DNA from: Treponema sp.
Lineage (GTDB): Bacteria > Spirochaetota > Spirochaetia > Treponematales > Treponemataceae
Length of the DNA: 47,850 nt
NCBI GenBank assembly: GCA_024690865.1
Contig: JAILON010000057.1
Coordinates: forward strand, 1-47,850
Reading direction: 5' to 3'
Made by a program: the position numbers and the translations under genes. Below, in pieces: positions 16,155-25,491 of the stretch (position 1 is the stretch's first letter; each line of letters starts with the position of its first letter). The notes under the pieces are model-generated. The model saw only the letters and a list, made by a program, of their open reading frames with translations. It was not told where the DNA came from and did not search any database.

Positions 16155-16161
16155 CTGTAGT

Positions 16162-16590
16162 ATGGGAATGAATAGTTTTGTAAATTCAGTGGATTTGCTT
16201 CACCGGCAGCTTGATGTACAGAGTCTCCGCTATCAAGTAACGGCCAACAATATCGCCAACAGCGAAGTGCCGAATTTCAAGAGGCAGAGCGTTAACTTTG
16301 AGAGCGAGCTTCAGAGGGCCTTTGAGTCTCGAGACAATGCACACAACTCTTTCCAGATGCAGACTTCAGATCCCAGGCACTTCAAGAGCGAGCAGCCCCG
16401 GGACTGGAGGAATGTGGAGCCTCGTCGTGTCACTGATTATACAACAACGTCCAAGGCAAACGGTAACAATGTGGATGCCGAGGAAGAGGCGATGAACATC
16501 GTCCAGATTCAGATGCAGTATGCCCTGCTGACCAGGTTGGAAAGTTTCCAGTTCAACCAGATGGACATGGCCATGAAGCCGATACGCTAG
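16162..16590 (+). CDS. flgB: flagellar basal body rod protein FlgB
   Basis: A 142-residue proximal rod protein of the flagellar basal body. The signature rod motif LRYQVTANNIANSEVPNFKR lies at residues 21-40, and the C-terminal helix ends QYALLTRLESFQFNQMDMA, the part that packs in the rod. Length is typical. No ribosome binding site precedes the ATG; the sigma-28-type -10 lies 7 nt upstream, so the message would be leaderless or translation may begin at the second Met (16168). First gene of flgB-flgC-fliE. Confidence 0.95.
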   Translation: MGMNSFVNSVDLLHRQLDVQSLRYQVTANNIANSEVPNFKRQSVNFESELQRAFESRDNAHNSFQMQTSDPRHFKSEQPRDWRNVEPRRVTDYTTTSKANGNNVDAEEEAMNIVQIQMQYALLTRLESFQFNQMDMAMKPIR

Positions 16591-16615
16591 GTTAGGAGAA
16601 GAGGAGAAATAGGAT

Positions 16616-17074
16616 ATGGGTCTTTTTACCAGCATAAACATTGCGGCGACGGGAATGAGCGCTGAGCGCCTCAGGACTGATGTTATAAGCAACAATATAG
16701 CCAATGCAAGCTCTACCAGGACACAGGATGGTGGTCCATACCGCAAGCAGACGGTCGTCTTCGAGCCTGTTGCCTCCGAGCATCCTACCTGGCGATTTCC
16801 CTTCGTTGATGCGGACCAGGACAACGGGCCTGGCAGGGGTGTAAGGGTTCGCGAGATAATCAAGGACGAGACCCAGGGGCGCATGGTCTATGATCCCAGC
16901 AATCCTGATGCGATAAAGTCAGGTCCAAACAAGGGGTACGTGGAGTATCCGAATGTGAACATCGTAAACGAGATGGTAGACATGATAAGTGCCAACAGGG
17001 CCTATGAGGCCAACAGTTCGGTCATCGAAGGCAGCAAGGACATGTTCTCCGCAGCCCTCAATATAGCCCAGTAG
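16616..17074 (+). CDS. flgC: flagellar basal body rod protein FlgC
   Basis: A 152-residue rod protein. It opens with SINIAATGMSAERLRTDVISNNIANASSTRT, the conserved rod/hook N-terminal helix and ANNIAN-type motif, and ends with YPNVNIVNEMVDMISANRAYEANSSVIE, the conserved C-terminal helix of FlgC. A strong AGAGGAG lies before the start. It follows flgB by 25 bp and precedes fliE by 14 bp in the standard rod-gene order. Confidence 0.96.
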   Translation: MGLFTSINIAATGMSAERLRTDVISNNIANASSTRTQDGGPYRKQTVVFEPVASEHPTWRFPFVDADQDNGPGRGVRVREIIKDETQGRMVYDPSNPDAIKSGPNKGYVEYPNVNIVNEMVDMISANRAYEANSSVIEGSKDMFSAALNIAQ

Positions 17075-17088
17075 GGGAGGAACGCTAA

Positions 17089-17433
17089 ATGGAAATGACG
17101 ATAGGAAGCTTGGAGCTGAACCGGACCCATCCTGCCCACCTGGGCACGAAACCCCTTGGCGTAACCGAGGGCTTTTCTGAGATAAAGCCAGGGGCAGTTG
17201 CCCGGACTGGGAAGGATTCTTTTGAAAGCTACTTGCTTGAAGCTGTGGAAACTCTTAACGGCCAGCAGACAGCTGTCGATAAGATAGAAGAGAAGATGAT
17301 TACGGATCCTGACAGCGTTGATATCCACGATGTTACGATTGCCATGGCCAAGGCGCAGATGTCTCTGAGCTTGGCACAGACGGTCATAGACCGCGTAATC
17401 ACTGGTTGGACGAACCTTTCTCAGACGAGATAG
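17089..17433 (+). CDS. fliE: flagellar hook-basal body protein FliE
   Basis: A 114-residue protein that joins the MS ring (FliF) to the rod. The C-terminal part shows the family pattern SFESYLLEAVETLNGQQTAVDKIEEKM, then DSVDIHDVTIAMAKAQMSLSLAQTVIDRVI. GGGGAGG precedes the start. It lies directly after flgC. An imperfect hairpin follows before fliF, so read-through into the rest of the operon may be graded. Confidence 0.94.
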   Translation: MEMTIGSLELNRTHPAHLGTKPLGVTEGFSEIKPGAVARTGKDSFESYLLEAVETLNGQQTAVDKIEEKMITDPDSVDIHDVTIAMAKAQMSLSLAQTVIDRVITGWTNLSQTR

Positions 17434-17474
17434 CATTTTTGTACTTTTCAAACCCAACGAAAGGTGCTACAATT

Positions 17475-17512
17475 GAGAAATTACCTGTCTTTCAGGTTTT
17501 TTCTCATATAAT
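17475..17512 (+). promoter_or_regulatory. hairpin followed by TATAAT between fliE and fliF
   Basis: GAGAAA (17475-17480) pairs with TTTCTC (17500-17505), and inside it ACCTG (17483-17487) pairs with CAGGT (17493-17497), with a T-rich 3' side. A TATAAT (17507-17512) follows at once; its -35 is weak. The element could attenuate upstream transcription and restart it for fliF. Confidence 0.5.
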
Positions 17513-17561
17513 GAAGTGGGATTTGTTATGTGGGAATTAATTCGTTCACGGGAGGGGAACA

Positions 17562-19271
17562 ATGAACGAATGGTTTAAAAAAAATGTTGGAACCATTAAA
17601 GAGAAGTGGGGCAAATGGTCCCTTGTCCAGAAGATTATCTGTGCTGCGATACTGCTTGCAGTCGTAGCTGCAGTGGTCTTACTGGCAAAGGTTTCGTCCA
17701 CGCCTTCCACTGTCCGCCTGTTTAATTCGCCGGTCACAGAAGCACAGCGCGAGAACATTTTGACTCGTCTTGATGCTGATAACGTGAAGGCTTATGTTGA
17801 TTCCGACGGCTACATTTCCGTTGAGGATGAGAAGACGGCGAAGAAATGGCGGAGCCGGTTGATTGCCGAAGGTTATGAACCTGCCGAAAAGGACCCTTGG
17901 AGCCTCTTTGATACTGTAAAATGGACCCGTAACGATTTCAACGACAAAGTTGACTGGAAGAGGGCCATGGAGGATTCCGTCAAAGCGCATATTGAGCAGC
18001 TTGAGGGTATTCGGTCGGCGAACGTCATACTGACGCTTCCTGATGAGGCTCTTTTCTCCGACAACCAGAAGCCGACGACGGCTTCGGTAACCATATTTGC
18101 AAACAATCCCGAAATGCTCACCAGCAGGAAGCAGGTTAAGGGAATTCAGCGCCTCATCTCCCGCAGTGTCGAGGGCCTTTCCGAGGACAATATCACGATT
18201 GTCAACGGAGAGACTGGAGAGGAGATCAACGACTTTGAGGGTATGGAGGCGAGCGACAGGATAAGTTTGGTCGCCAAGCAGGAAAAGGAAATCCGCAAGC
18301 TGGAGTCCGAGTATTCCAGCAGGGTCCTCAAGCAACTCCAGACGATTTTCGGAGACAAGCGTGTCAAGGTTACGAACATGACCATAGATATGGACATGTC
18401 CCAGAAGAAATTCACTAAGACGGAATATACGGGAATTACCTTGAAGACTGACAACCCCGATACCGTTTACGACGACAGTGAGACGACCGACAAGCTGGTC
18501 CTGTCGGAAGAGACCGTTGACAAAAAATTTACCGGCACGGGCTACAACCCGGAGGGACCCGCTGGTGTGGAGGGGCAGAATCCGCCCGTCTATTCTGACA
18601 TGTCCAATGTGATCGGTCAGTCCACGGAGAATGGTGTCAAGCGTAATTATGCGCTTAATAGAGAAGATTCCGAGGGAGAAACATCTCCTCAGAAAGGCAG
18701 GCGGACGATTTCCGTCAGTATCGATGGAGTCTGGACTTATCCGCTCTATGATGAGAATGGAAAGCTTCGGTTGAGCAGCTCTGGAGGTTACGAACGAGAG
18801 TATACGCCCATAGCTGATGAGGAGCTTGCCAAGATCACCAAGATGGTACAAGGTGCAATTGGATATGATGTCCAGAGGGGCGATCTCGTCACTGTGGAGA
18901 ACATACAGTTTGACAGGACCGATGAGTTCCGGCAGGAAGATGCGGCTTTCATCAAGGCTCAGCAGACAAAGAAGACTATCTTCTTTGTCCTTGTTGGAAT
19001 TGCAATCGTGCTGATCATCTTCATCGCATTCCGTCTGATAAGCCGCGAGATCGAGAGGAGGAGGAGGCTCCGCGAGGAAGAACTCCTTCGTCGCCAGCAG
19101 GCCGAGCGCGAGCAGGCCATCTGGGATGCGAAGAACGAAGACATTTCCGTTACCATGTCCGTCGAAGAGCGCAGGCGGGCAGAACTTCAAGAGAACGCCA
19201 TCGCTATGGCAAAGGAGCATCCGGAGGATGTTGCCATGCTCATACGCACGTGGCTTAGGGAGGAGGCGTAA
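17562..19271 (+). CDS. fliF: flagellar MS-ring protein FliF
   Basis: A 569-residue membrane protein that forms the MS ring at the base of the flagellar motor. Transmembrane segments lie near residues 24-44 (IICAAILLAVVAAVVLLAKV) and 468-488 (IFFVLVGIAIVLIIFIAF). The periplasmic ring-building part between them includes ANVILTLPDEALFSDNQKPTTASV and the YSSRVLKQLQTIFG segment. The cytoplasmic tail after residue 490 is rich in Arg and Glu and ends in the FliG-binding helix EHPEDVAMLIRTWLREE. GGGAGGGG precedes the start; fliG follows by 3 bp. Confidence 0.97.
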   Translation: MNEWFKKNVGTIKEKWGKWSLVQKIICAAILLAVVAAVVLLAKVSSTPSTVRLFNSPVTEAQRENILTRLDADNVKAYVDSDGYISVEDEKTAKKWRSRLIAEGYEPAEKDPWSLFDTVKWTRNDFNDKVDWKRAMEDSVKAHIEQLEGIRSANVILTLPDEALFSDNQKPTTASVTIFANNPEMLTSRKQVKGIQRLISRSVEGLSEDNITIVNGETGEEINDFEGMEASDRISLVAKQEKEIRKLESEYSSRVLKQLQTIFGDKRVKVTNMTIDMDMSQKKFTKTEYTGITLKTDNPDTVYDDSETTDKLVLSEETVDKKFTGTGYNPEGPAGVEGQNPPVYSDMSNVIGQSTENGVKRNYALNREDSEGETSPQKGRRTISVSIDGVWTYPLYDENGKLRLSSSGGYEREYTPIADEELAKITKMVQGAIGYDVQRGDLVTVENIQFDRTDEFRQEDAAFIKAQQTKKTIFFVLVGIAIVLIIFIAFRLISREIERRRRLREEELLRRQQAEREQAIWDAKNEDISVTMSVEERRRAELQENAIAMAKEHPEDVAMLIRTWLREEA

Positions 19272-19274
19272 TTT

Positions 19275-20375
19275 ATGGCTGACGCAGCTAAATCAGAAAG
19301 CCACATCAAACAGCCTATCAAACAGGCGGGCGGTGGTGGCGGAGGCGGCAAGAAGAAAGGCGGCTTGAAGGATTACAAAAGCCTCACCGGTAGACAGAAG
19401 GCGGCCATCTTCCTCGTAGCTCTTGGAAGCGAAGTTTCGTCCGATGTCATGAAGCATCTGAGAGAGGACGAGGTAGAGACGCTCACCTTCGAGATTGCCC
19501 GTTTGGATGCCGTTGACGCGGACTTCAAGGAGCAGGTACTCGAAGAGTTCCAGGAGCTGATGCAGGCCCAGAACTTCATCACCACGGGCGGTATCGACTT
19601 TGCCCGCGAGTTGTTGGAGAAGTCCTTGGGCAGCCAGAAGGCAATTGACATCATCAACCGCCTGACCAGCAGCCTGCAGGTGCGTCCTTTTGACTTTATC
19701 CGCCGCACTGACCCGGCCCACCTGCTGAACTTTGTCCAGCAGGAGTATCCGCAGACTATCGCGCTTATCCTGGCGTACTTGGAGCCGCAGAAGGCTGCAA
19801 CGATATTGCAGAATCTTCCCGAGGAAATACAGCCGGAGGTTTCCAAGCGTCTTGCGACGATGGACCGCACGTCCCCTGACGTTCTGCGTGAAGTCGAGCG
19901 TGTCCTTGAGAAGAAGCTCTCCACGCTGTCCAGCGAGGACTATACGGCTGCAGGAGGTGTCGATTCCATCGTCGAAATCCTCAACCTTGTCGATCGTTCT
20001 TCTGAGAAGGCGATTATTGAAACCCTTGAAGAGGATGATCCGGAGCTTGCCGAAGAAATCAAGAAGAGGATGTTCGTCTTTGAGGATATCGTCATGCTCG
20101 ACGACCGCGCCATCCAGAAGGTTCTCCGCGAGGTGGATCAGCAGGAGCTTGCGAAGGCCCTCAAGGCTGTCGATACGGAAGTCCAGGACAAGATTTTCCG
20201 CAATATGTCCAAGCGTGCTGCAAGTATGCTTAAGGAAGACATGGAGTTCATGGGGCCTGTCCGCTTGAAGGACGTCGAGGAGTCCCAGCAGAAGATTGTT
20301 TCTGTCATCCGTCGTCTTGAGGACAGCGGTGAAATCGTTATCGCCCGTTCTGGCGACGATGAGCTTGTCGAATAG
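19275..20375 (+). CDS. fliG: flagellar motor switch protein FliG
   Basis: A 366-residue rotor protein of the C ring that receives torque from the stator. The N-terminal FliF-binding domain begins LTGRQKAAIFLVALGSEVSS, the middle domain has the EHPQ-like QEYPQTIALILAYLEP near residue 155, and the C-terminal domain carries VFEDIVMLDDRAIQKVLREV, the torque helix with the charged residues that face MotA. It is about 25-30 residues longer than usual because of an N-terminal extension containing seven consecutive Gly and a Lys patch. It directly follows fliF. Confidence 0.97.
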   Translation: MADAAKSESHIKQPIKQAGGGGGGGKKKGGLKDYKSLTGRQKAAIFLVALGSEVSSDVMKHLREDEVETLTFEIARLDAVDADFKEQVLEEFQELMQAQNFITTGGIDFARELLEKSLGSQKAIDIINRLTSSLQVRPFDFIRRTDPAHLLNFVQQEYPQTIALILAYLEPQKAATILQNLPEEIQPEVSKRLATMDRTSPDVLREVERVLEKKLSTLSSEDYTAAGGVDSIVEILNLVDRSSEKAIIETLEEDDPELAEEIKKRMFVFEDIVMLDDRAIQKVLREVDQQELAKALKAVDTEVQDKIFRNMSKRAASMLKEDMEFMGPVRLKDVEESQQKIVSVIRRLEDSGEIVIARSGDDELVE

Positions 20376-20518
20376 TAGTGGAGTGAGGGAGGCTGTGGCA
20401 AGACTCGGATGAGTCCTGCTTCGGCCTGCGAATTTCAGCTGCGGGGACCGTATATAGAGAAAGTCCTCGTAAGCCTGTGCAGAAATAACCGGCTTTTCAA
20501 CCGGCCCAGGAGTATAAA

Positions 20519-21451
20519 ATGGCCCAGACCGTATTCAGACCGAATCAGGTTAACAAAGTTGATGGGGAAATTGTCCTCACCCTTCCGAAGTCTTTTGCCC
20601 CCGAAGTGGTGGAAGTAGAGGAAGTGGAGCCTGAATACACCGGGCCAACTGCCGAGGAGCTCAAACGGGAGGCCGACGAATTCAAGCTTCAGTTTGAAAA
20701 GGACAAGGCGGCCATGATTGCGCAGGCCCACGCCGAGGCAGACAACATTGTCCGCGATGCCCAGAATGTTGCGTTCGACGAGGTCAAGAAGCAGAGCGAC
20801 GAGGCGAGCGTCATAAAGAATTCCGCCCGCAAGGAAGCGGAGAAGATTATTGCCGACGCAAAGGCCGAGGCTGAGAAAATCATCGCTGCCGCCGAGGAGC
20901 AGAAGGCTGCCATAAGCTCCAAGTCCCATGAGGAAGGCTTTGAGAAGGGACGGGAAGAAGGTTTTGAAAGTGGCAAGGACGAGTGTTCTCGCCTTATTGA
21001 GCGAATCCACAAGATAATTGAGTCTGTGCAGGGCAAACGCCAGGAAATTCTTGATACAACGGAGCAGCAGATTGTCGACCTCGTCATCCTTATGACCCGT
21101 AAGGTCGTTAAGATTATGAGCGACAACCAGAAGAGTGTCATAATGGCCAACGTCGTCCAGGCCTTGAAGAAGGTGAAAGGACGCGGTGACGTGACCCTTC
21201 GCGTGAACTTGGCCGACGTGAAGCTGACTACGGCTCACGTGCAGGACTTCATCCGTGAGGTGGAGAACATAAAGAACATTGCGATTGTCGAGGACAGCTC
21301 GGTAGAGAAGGGTGGCTGTATTGTTGAGACAGACTTCGGTGCGGTTGATGCCCGCATTGCCAGCCAGTTGAGCGAGCTTGAGTCCAAGATCCTCGAGATT
21401 TCGCCAATTAAGACTGTCAACAAGGCTGACGTCAAGAACCCTGACAACTAA
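20519..21451 (+). CDS. fliH: flagellar assembly protein FliH
   Basis: A 310-residue protein that binds and restrains the export ATPase FliI. The middle (about residues 45-145) is a long coiled coil rich in Ala, Glu and Lys with repeated KAEAEKII-type heptads, followed by a glycine-repeat stretch EEGFEKGREEGFESG, a FliH hallmark. The C-terminal part has RGDVTLRVNLADVKL and GGCIVETDFGAVDARIASQL, as in FliH/YscL/V-ATPase E subunits. CAGGAG precedes the ATG. A 143-bp gap separates it from fliG; it holds no gene or clear promoter. Confidence 0.95.
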   Translation: MAQTVFRPNQVNKVDGEIVLTLPKSFAPEVVEVEEVEPEYTGPTAEELKREADEFKLQFEKDKAAMIAQAHAEADNIVRDAQNVAFDEVKKQSDEASVIKNSARKEAEKIIADAKAEAEKIIAAAEEQKAAISSKSHEEGFEKGREEGFESGKDECSRLIERIHKIIESVQGKRQEILDTTEQQIVDLVILMTRKVVKIMSDNQKSVIMANVVQALKKVKGRGDVTLRVNLADVKLTTAHVQDFIREVENIKNIAIVEDSSVEKGGCIVETDFGAVDARIASQLSELESKILEISPIKTVNKADVKNPDN

Positions 21452-21475
21452 CATTCTGTGGTGAAAGGGGGGGGC

Positions 21476-22843
21476 ATGGAAGCTGTATCTTTCTTTGACA
21501 AATACGTCAGGTCCGTGGAACGGACCGATACAATCAAATACACTGGCAAGGTTACTGCCGTAAAGGGGCTGATGATAGAAAGCAGAGGCCCCCATTCCGT
21601 TATGGGCGAGTTGTGCCGTATAGAAATATACGGTGGAGAACACAGTATCCTTGCCGAGGTGGTGGGCCTCGAGGACACAGTTGTCCGCCTGATGGTCTAC
21701 GGAGACACCAAGGGAATCGAGGTTGGCGACCCTGTCATAGCCTCTGGCCATGTTCTGGAAGTTCCGGTTGGACCTGAGCTTTTAGGACGCGTTATTGATG
21801 CCACTGGAAAGGCCTATGACGGAAAGGGAGATCTTGCTCCCTATGATTTCTATCCTGCAATAGCCAGTCCGCCCAATCCAATGGAGCGGACTCCTGTCAA
21901 AAAGCGTATCGTTACCGGTGTCCGTGCCATAGACGGACTTCTTACTGTCGGAAAAGGCCAGCGGATTGGAATATTCGCAGGTTCCGGTGTGGGCAAGAGT
22001 ACGCTCATTTCGACCATAGCACGAAATACCAATGCAGACATCAATGTAATAGGACTTATCGGTGAGCGTGGTAGGGAAGTGATGGACTTCATCAACCGCG
22101 ACCTTGGTGTTGAAGGCCTCAAGCGATCCGTCGTCGTCGTCTCCACAAGCGATCAGCCTTCCATTTCTCGGTTGCGGGCTGCATACGTGACGACAGCTGT
22201 TGCTGAATACTTCCGCGACCAGGGCAAGGATGTCATGCTCATGTTTGACAGCGTGACACGCTTTGCCCATGCCCAGCGCGAGATAGGCCTTGCTACGGGA
22301 GAACCCCCCGCCCAACGCGGTTATCCCCCGAGCGTGTTTGACATGCTTCCCAAGCTTCTTGAGCGGACCGGAACGAACGAGAAAGGAAGCATCACTGCGT
22401 TCTACACCGTCCTCGTTGATGGAGACGACATGGACGAACCGATTGCCGACAAAGTCCGCGGAACGCTGGATGGCCACATTATCCTCAAACGTCAGTTGGC
22501 CCAGAAGCAGCACTACCCGGCCATAGACGTGCTCGCCAGCATAAGCCGCCTTTCCAAGCGGGTGTCCGGTCCGTGTACGCTCAAGGCCGCACAGACCGTC
22601 AAACGCTGGATGGCGGATTACGCACAGCAGGAGGAGATGATCCTTGCTGGCGTCTACCAGAAGGGCAATTCTCCTGAAATCGACGAGGCAATCGACAAGC
22701 ATGACGAGATAGAGGAGTTCCTCTGCCAGGCTGAAAGCGATCATTGTACTATTGAGGACACCTTGCAGCGGCTTTCTGTGCTGAGCGGGATGGAAATTCC
22801 AGAGGACGAGTTTCCCGAAATGCCGGCAGGAGCCAGGTATTAG
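21476..22843 (+). CDS. fliI: flagellum-specific ATP synthase FliI
   Basis: A 455-residue ATPase of the flagellar type III export apparatus, related to F1-beta. Walker A is GSGVGKST near residue 168, followed by GLIGERGREV, and Walker B VMLMFDSVTRFAHAQRE near 260, with GEPPAQRGYPPSVF after it. The frame is open from a GTG at 21458, but the ATG at 21476 is preferred because an AAAGGGG run precedes it and MEAVSFFDKY fits the family. It follows fliH within 25 bp and precedes fliJ by 26 bp. Confidence 0.97.
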   Translation: MEAVSFFDKYVRSVERTDTIKYTGKVTAVKGLMIESRGPHSVMGELCRIEIYGGEHSILAEVVGLEDTVVRLMVYGDTKGIEVGDPVIASGHVLEVPVGPELLGRVIDATGKAYDGKGDLAPYDFYPAIASPPNPMERTPVKKRIVTGVRAIDGLLTVGKGQRIGIFAGSGVGKSTLISTIARNTNADINVIGLIGERGREVMDFINRDLGVEGLKRSVVVVSTSDQPSISRLRAAYVTTAVAEYFRDQGKDVMLMFDSVTRFAHAQREIGLATGEPPAQRGYPPSVFDMLPKLLERTGTNEKGSITAFYTVLVDGDDMDEPIADKVRGTLDGHIILKRQLAQKQHYPAIDVLASISRLSKRVSGPCTLKAAQTVKRWMADYAQQEEMILAGVYQKGNSPEIDEAIDKHDEIEEFLCQAESDHCTIEDTLQRLSVLSGMEIPEDEFPEMPAGARY

Positions 22844-22869
22844 CGAGCTGGTAGTTGCACTAGGCTTCT

Positions 22870-23307
22870 ATGAAGCGATTCCAGTATTCCCTTCAGAAAA
22901 TCCTTGACCTCCGTTCTTTCCAGCTTAAACAAGCCGAGATAGAGTTGGGCAAGGTGAATTCCAAGATTGCGGCAGAAAAGCGTCAGCTCCAGTTAATTGC
23001 TTCCCAGAAGCTCAAGGTCCAAGGCGAGATGGATTCGAGCCACGACATTTCCACCTTTGCAAATGGATACGGCTACATGGTTTTCCTGGACCAGAAGCGG
23101 GATGCCTGTGAGGAGCGGATAGCCCTGCTTCAGATAGAGGCGGACAAGAAAAAGGAACTGGTCAGGGCCGCGATGCAGAAGGAGAAGGTCTTAGAGAAAT
23201 TGAAGGAGCATCGCAAGGAAAGCTGGAAGGACGAGATGGAAAAGGAAGAGGAGCTTGTGACTGATGACGTCGTCACGTCGAAATATGGAGCCGCCTCGAA
23301 TGTCTAG
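22870..23307 (+). CDS. fliJ: flagellar export protein FliJ
   Basis: A 145-residue, almost wholly coiled-coil protein that sits in the FliI hexamer and helps energise export. The N-terminus MKRFQYSLQKILDLRSFQLKQAE is the usual FliJ opening, and heptads rich in Lys, Glu and Gln run to residue 130. Position right after fliI confirms the call. The 3' end overlaps the next gene's start region, so fliJ is the last flagellar gene here but not necessarily the end of the transcript. Confidence 0.93.
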   Translation: MKRFQYSLQKILDLRSFQLKQAEIELGKVNSKIAAEKRQLQLIASQKLKVQGEMDSSHDISTFANGYGYMVFLDQKRDACEERIALLQIEADKKKELVRAAMQKEKVLEKLKEHRKESWKDEMEKEEELVTDDVVTSKYGAASNV

Positions 23308-24589
23308 GCATGCATGGGAGAAACGGCATGCCTTTCGTCGATTGAATCTTCTTTTTCCCTGCCTCCTTTTTCTCCTGCTTCCGTTCCCGTTGTTTTGCAA
23401 AACTTCCGATCCCCTGTACCGGGCCATAGACGACTACCTTGAACGCCTTTCCCCCCTTCAGCAAATTGCCCTGCTTTTCCTCGTGAATATCGACGGTGAT
23501 TCCGCATACCGGGCGTTGGAGCGCGAGGATGATGAAACACCCCTTGTCCCCGGTGGATGCCTTTTTTTTTCATACAATGTTGCCCCCACCGCCGATTCCC
23601 TTATAGCATTCACAGACTCCATTGCCAGCTACTGCAGGACCCACAGGCTTGCCCGTCCGTATACTGCGATTGACCAAGAGGGCGGGGGAGTGAATCGACT
23701 TAAGAATGTGGCCAGTTTCCTGCCTTCGCCCGCCCTTGTGGCCCAGCGGCTGACCCCTGGCGAAGCCTATACCTTGTATTCCATCCAGGGGGAACAGATG
23801 GCGGCCTTGGGATTCGACTTGAACCTGGCACCCATCGTCGAAGCGGAAACTGCGTGGAACTCCGGCTTTTTGGGGCGGAGGGCCTTTGGAGGGGGCGACA
23901 GGGCCGCCGCATACAGCCTGGCCGCCCTGAGGGCCTATCAGGAACGGGGAGTCCTCTGTGCGGTAAAGCATTTTCCTGGAAATTCCAATGCCGATCCCCA
24001 TGGCGGGAAATCCACAATCGACATCGGGGAAAAGGAGCTTGCCCTTTCTGTATACCTGCCCTTTTCCTTCGCCCTGGCCGCTTCCCCCGCCGCCGTCCTC
24101 ATGTCCCATGCCATCGTTCCTGCTGTTGACGAACGGAACCCCGCCGTACTGAGCGAACGCTGGATATCTGGGGAGCTGAAGGGCAGGCTGGGCTACAAAG
24201 GACTTGTGATAAGCGACGACATCTTCATGGGGGCGCTGTCCGCCTTCGGCATGGGGGAGCTGGCCGTGAAGGCCTTCCGCTCCGGAACTGACGTGCTGAT
24301 GCTGTCCGACAAGTACTTCAAGACGGTAGCCCGTGCCCTGCTGGACGAGGCCGGGAAGGACCCCGCCTTTGCTGCAACCCTGCATGAGGCGGAACGGCAT
24401 GTAGTCCTGTTCAAGATGAAGGCGGGCATCTTGAAGGAACTCCAGGGCGCCGATGGAAGCCTTGCGCTCGTGGAATGCACCCTTGAAGAACAGCGGGGAA
24501 ATGCGCAGGAACGGATGAAAGCCTTTTCGGATGCAAAGGCTCGTGGCGATCAGTTCTACAGTTTGCATTTTGCGGGAGACGGGCAGTGA
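23300..24589 (+). CDS. glycoside hydrolase family 3 (NagZ-like), probable lipoprotein
   Basis: A 429-residue enzyme of GH3, most like beta-N-acetylhexosaminidases that trim cell-wall or other GlcNAc glycosides. Key motifs: AIDQEGGGVNRL near residue 115, KHFPG followed by an Asp-Pro-His that would supply the catalytic acid/base dyad, and VISDDIFMGALS, where the first Asp of DD is the expected nucleophile. The N-terminus is a signal sequence with a long Leu/Phe core ending PLFCKTS, which could be a spirochaete lipobox with Cys as the lipidated residue. Start at 23300 is chosen over the in-frame ATG at 23264 to limit overlap with fliJ. The stop overlaps the next start (GTGA). Confidence 0.87.
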   Translation: MSRHAWEKRHAFRRLNLLFPCLLFLLLPFPLFCKTSDPLYRAIDDYLERLSPLQQIALLFLVNIDGDSAYRALEREDDETPLVPGGCLFFSYNVAPTADSLIAFTDSIASYCRTHRLARPYTAIDQEGGGVNRLKNVASFLPSPALVAQRLTPGEAYTLYSIQGEQMAALGFDLNLAPIVEAETAWNSGFLGRRAFGGGDRAAAYSLAALRAYQERGVLCAVKHFPGNSNADPHGGKSTIDIGEKELALSVYLPFSFALAASPAAVLMSHAIVPAVDERNPAVLSERWISGELKGRLGYKGLVISDDIFMGALSAFGMGELAVKAFRSGTDVLMLSDKYFKTVARALLDEAGKDPAFAATLHEAERHVVLFKMKAGILKELQGADGSLALVECTLEEQRGNAQERMKAFSDAKARGDQFYSLHFAGDGQ

Positions 24590-25491
24590 AGCAGAAAGAT
24601 GCGGCCCTAAAGAAGGGCAGGATGGGAAAAGACGGATTTGAAGCCCATTACGCGGCCCTGTTCGGATCCCGCTGGCCGGACCTTAAGCGTGCGCTTTCCT
24701 CCGATCCCCTGTATCTGCAGTTGGATTTCAGCAGCATGGACGCCGCCTGCCAGCCCTATTTCATCGATGCCGCGAGCGTCTGCGCCGCCCTGTGCCTTCC
24801 GCTTCCGGAAGACGGGAATGTCCTGGACCTGTGCGCGGCCCCCGGAGGCAAGAGCCTGGTCCTTGCCGGGGGATTGGGGGCGGAAAGCCTCCTGTACAGC
24901 AATGAGCTTTCCCCCGACCGGAAGGCACGGCTGGACAAGGTCCTGTCCGCCTCCCTCCCGGCCGGCATGAGGCAGAAGGTGATTACGAGCTGTGGCGATG
25001 GGGCCGTCTGGTGCAGGAGGGAAACGGAGGCCTTTGCGTCCGTCCTTCTTGACGCGCCCTGTTCCAGCGAGCGGCATGTCCTTGGAGATGAAAATTACCT
25101 TGCCCAGTGGTCGGCGTCCAGGATAAAGTCCCTGGCGGCACGGCAGTGGGCACTCCTGTCTTCGGCATGGAGGCTGCTCCAGCGGGGGGGGAACCTCCTC
25201 TATGCGACCTGCGCCCTTTCCTCTGACGAGAACGACGGCGTCCTCCTTCGGCTGTTCAAGCGCTTTCCCGATGTCCGCCGGGTGGAACCGTCGGAACTTG
25301 CGGGCATCTTCGAGCGGAACCTGGCCGCCTTTTCGGGGAAAATCACGGTTCCCAGTGGAGGAACAGCCGGTTCCCTCTTGATGAATGCATTCCAGACTGC
25401 TCAGGAAACCGAAAAGGGGCTGCACATACTTCCCGACAGCGGCGCAGGCGCGGGACCGCTCTATTTTTCCCTCCTCCGCAAGGAAGCCTGA
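24586..25491 (+). CDS. RsmB/NSUN-family RNA m5C methyltransferase
   Basis: A 301-residue S-adenosylmethionine-dependent enzyme that methylates cytosine C5 in rRNA or tRNA. The SAM site reads VLDLCAAPGGKS near residue 79, motif IV is DAPCS near 152, and motif VI YATCALSSDEN near 206 supplies the catalytic Cys. The N-terminal and C-terminal RNA-binding extensions found in RsmB and RsmF are short or absent, so the target is uncertain. The start is GTG, overlapping the GH3 stop, with GGGAG upstream. A hairpin with a T-run follows. Confidence 0.88.
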   Translation: MKQKDAALKKGRMGKDGFEAHYAALFGSRWPDLKRALSSDPLYLQLDFSSMDAACQPYFIDAASVCAALCLPLPEDGNVLDLCAAPGGKSLVLAGGLGAESLLYSNELSPDRKARLDKVLSASLPAGMRQKVITSCGDGAVWCRRETEAFASVLLDAPCSSERHVLGDENYLAQWSASRIKSLAARQWALLSSAWRLLQRGGNLLYATCALSSDENDGVLLRLFKRFPDVRRVEPSELAGIFERNLAAFSGKITVPSGGTAGSLLMNAFQTAQETEKGLHILPDSGAGAGPLYFSLLRKEA

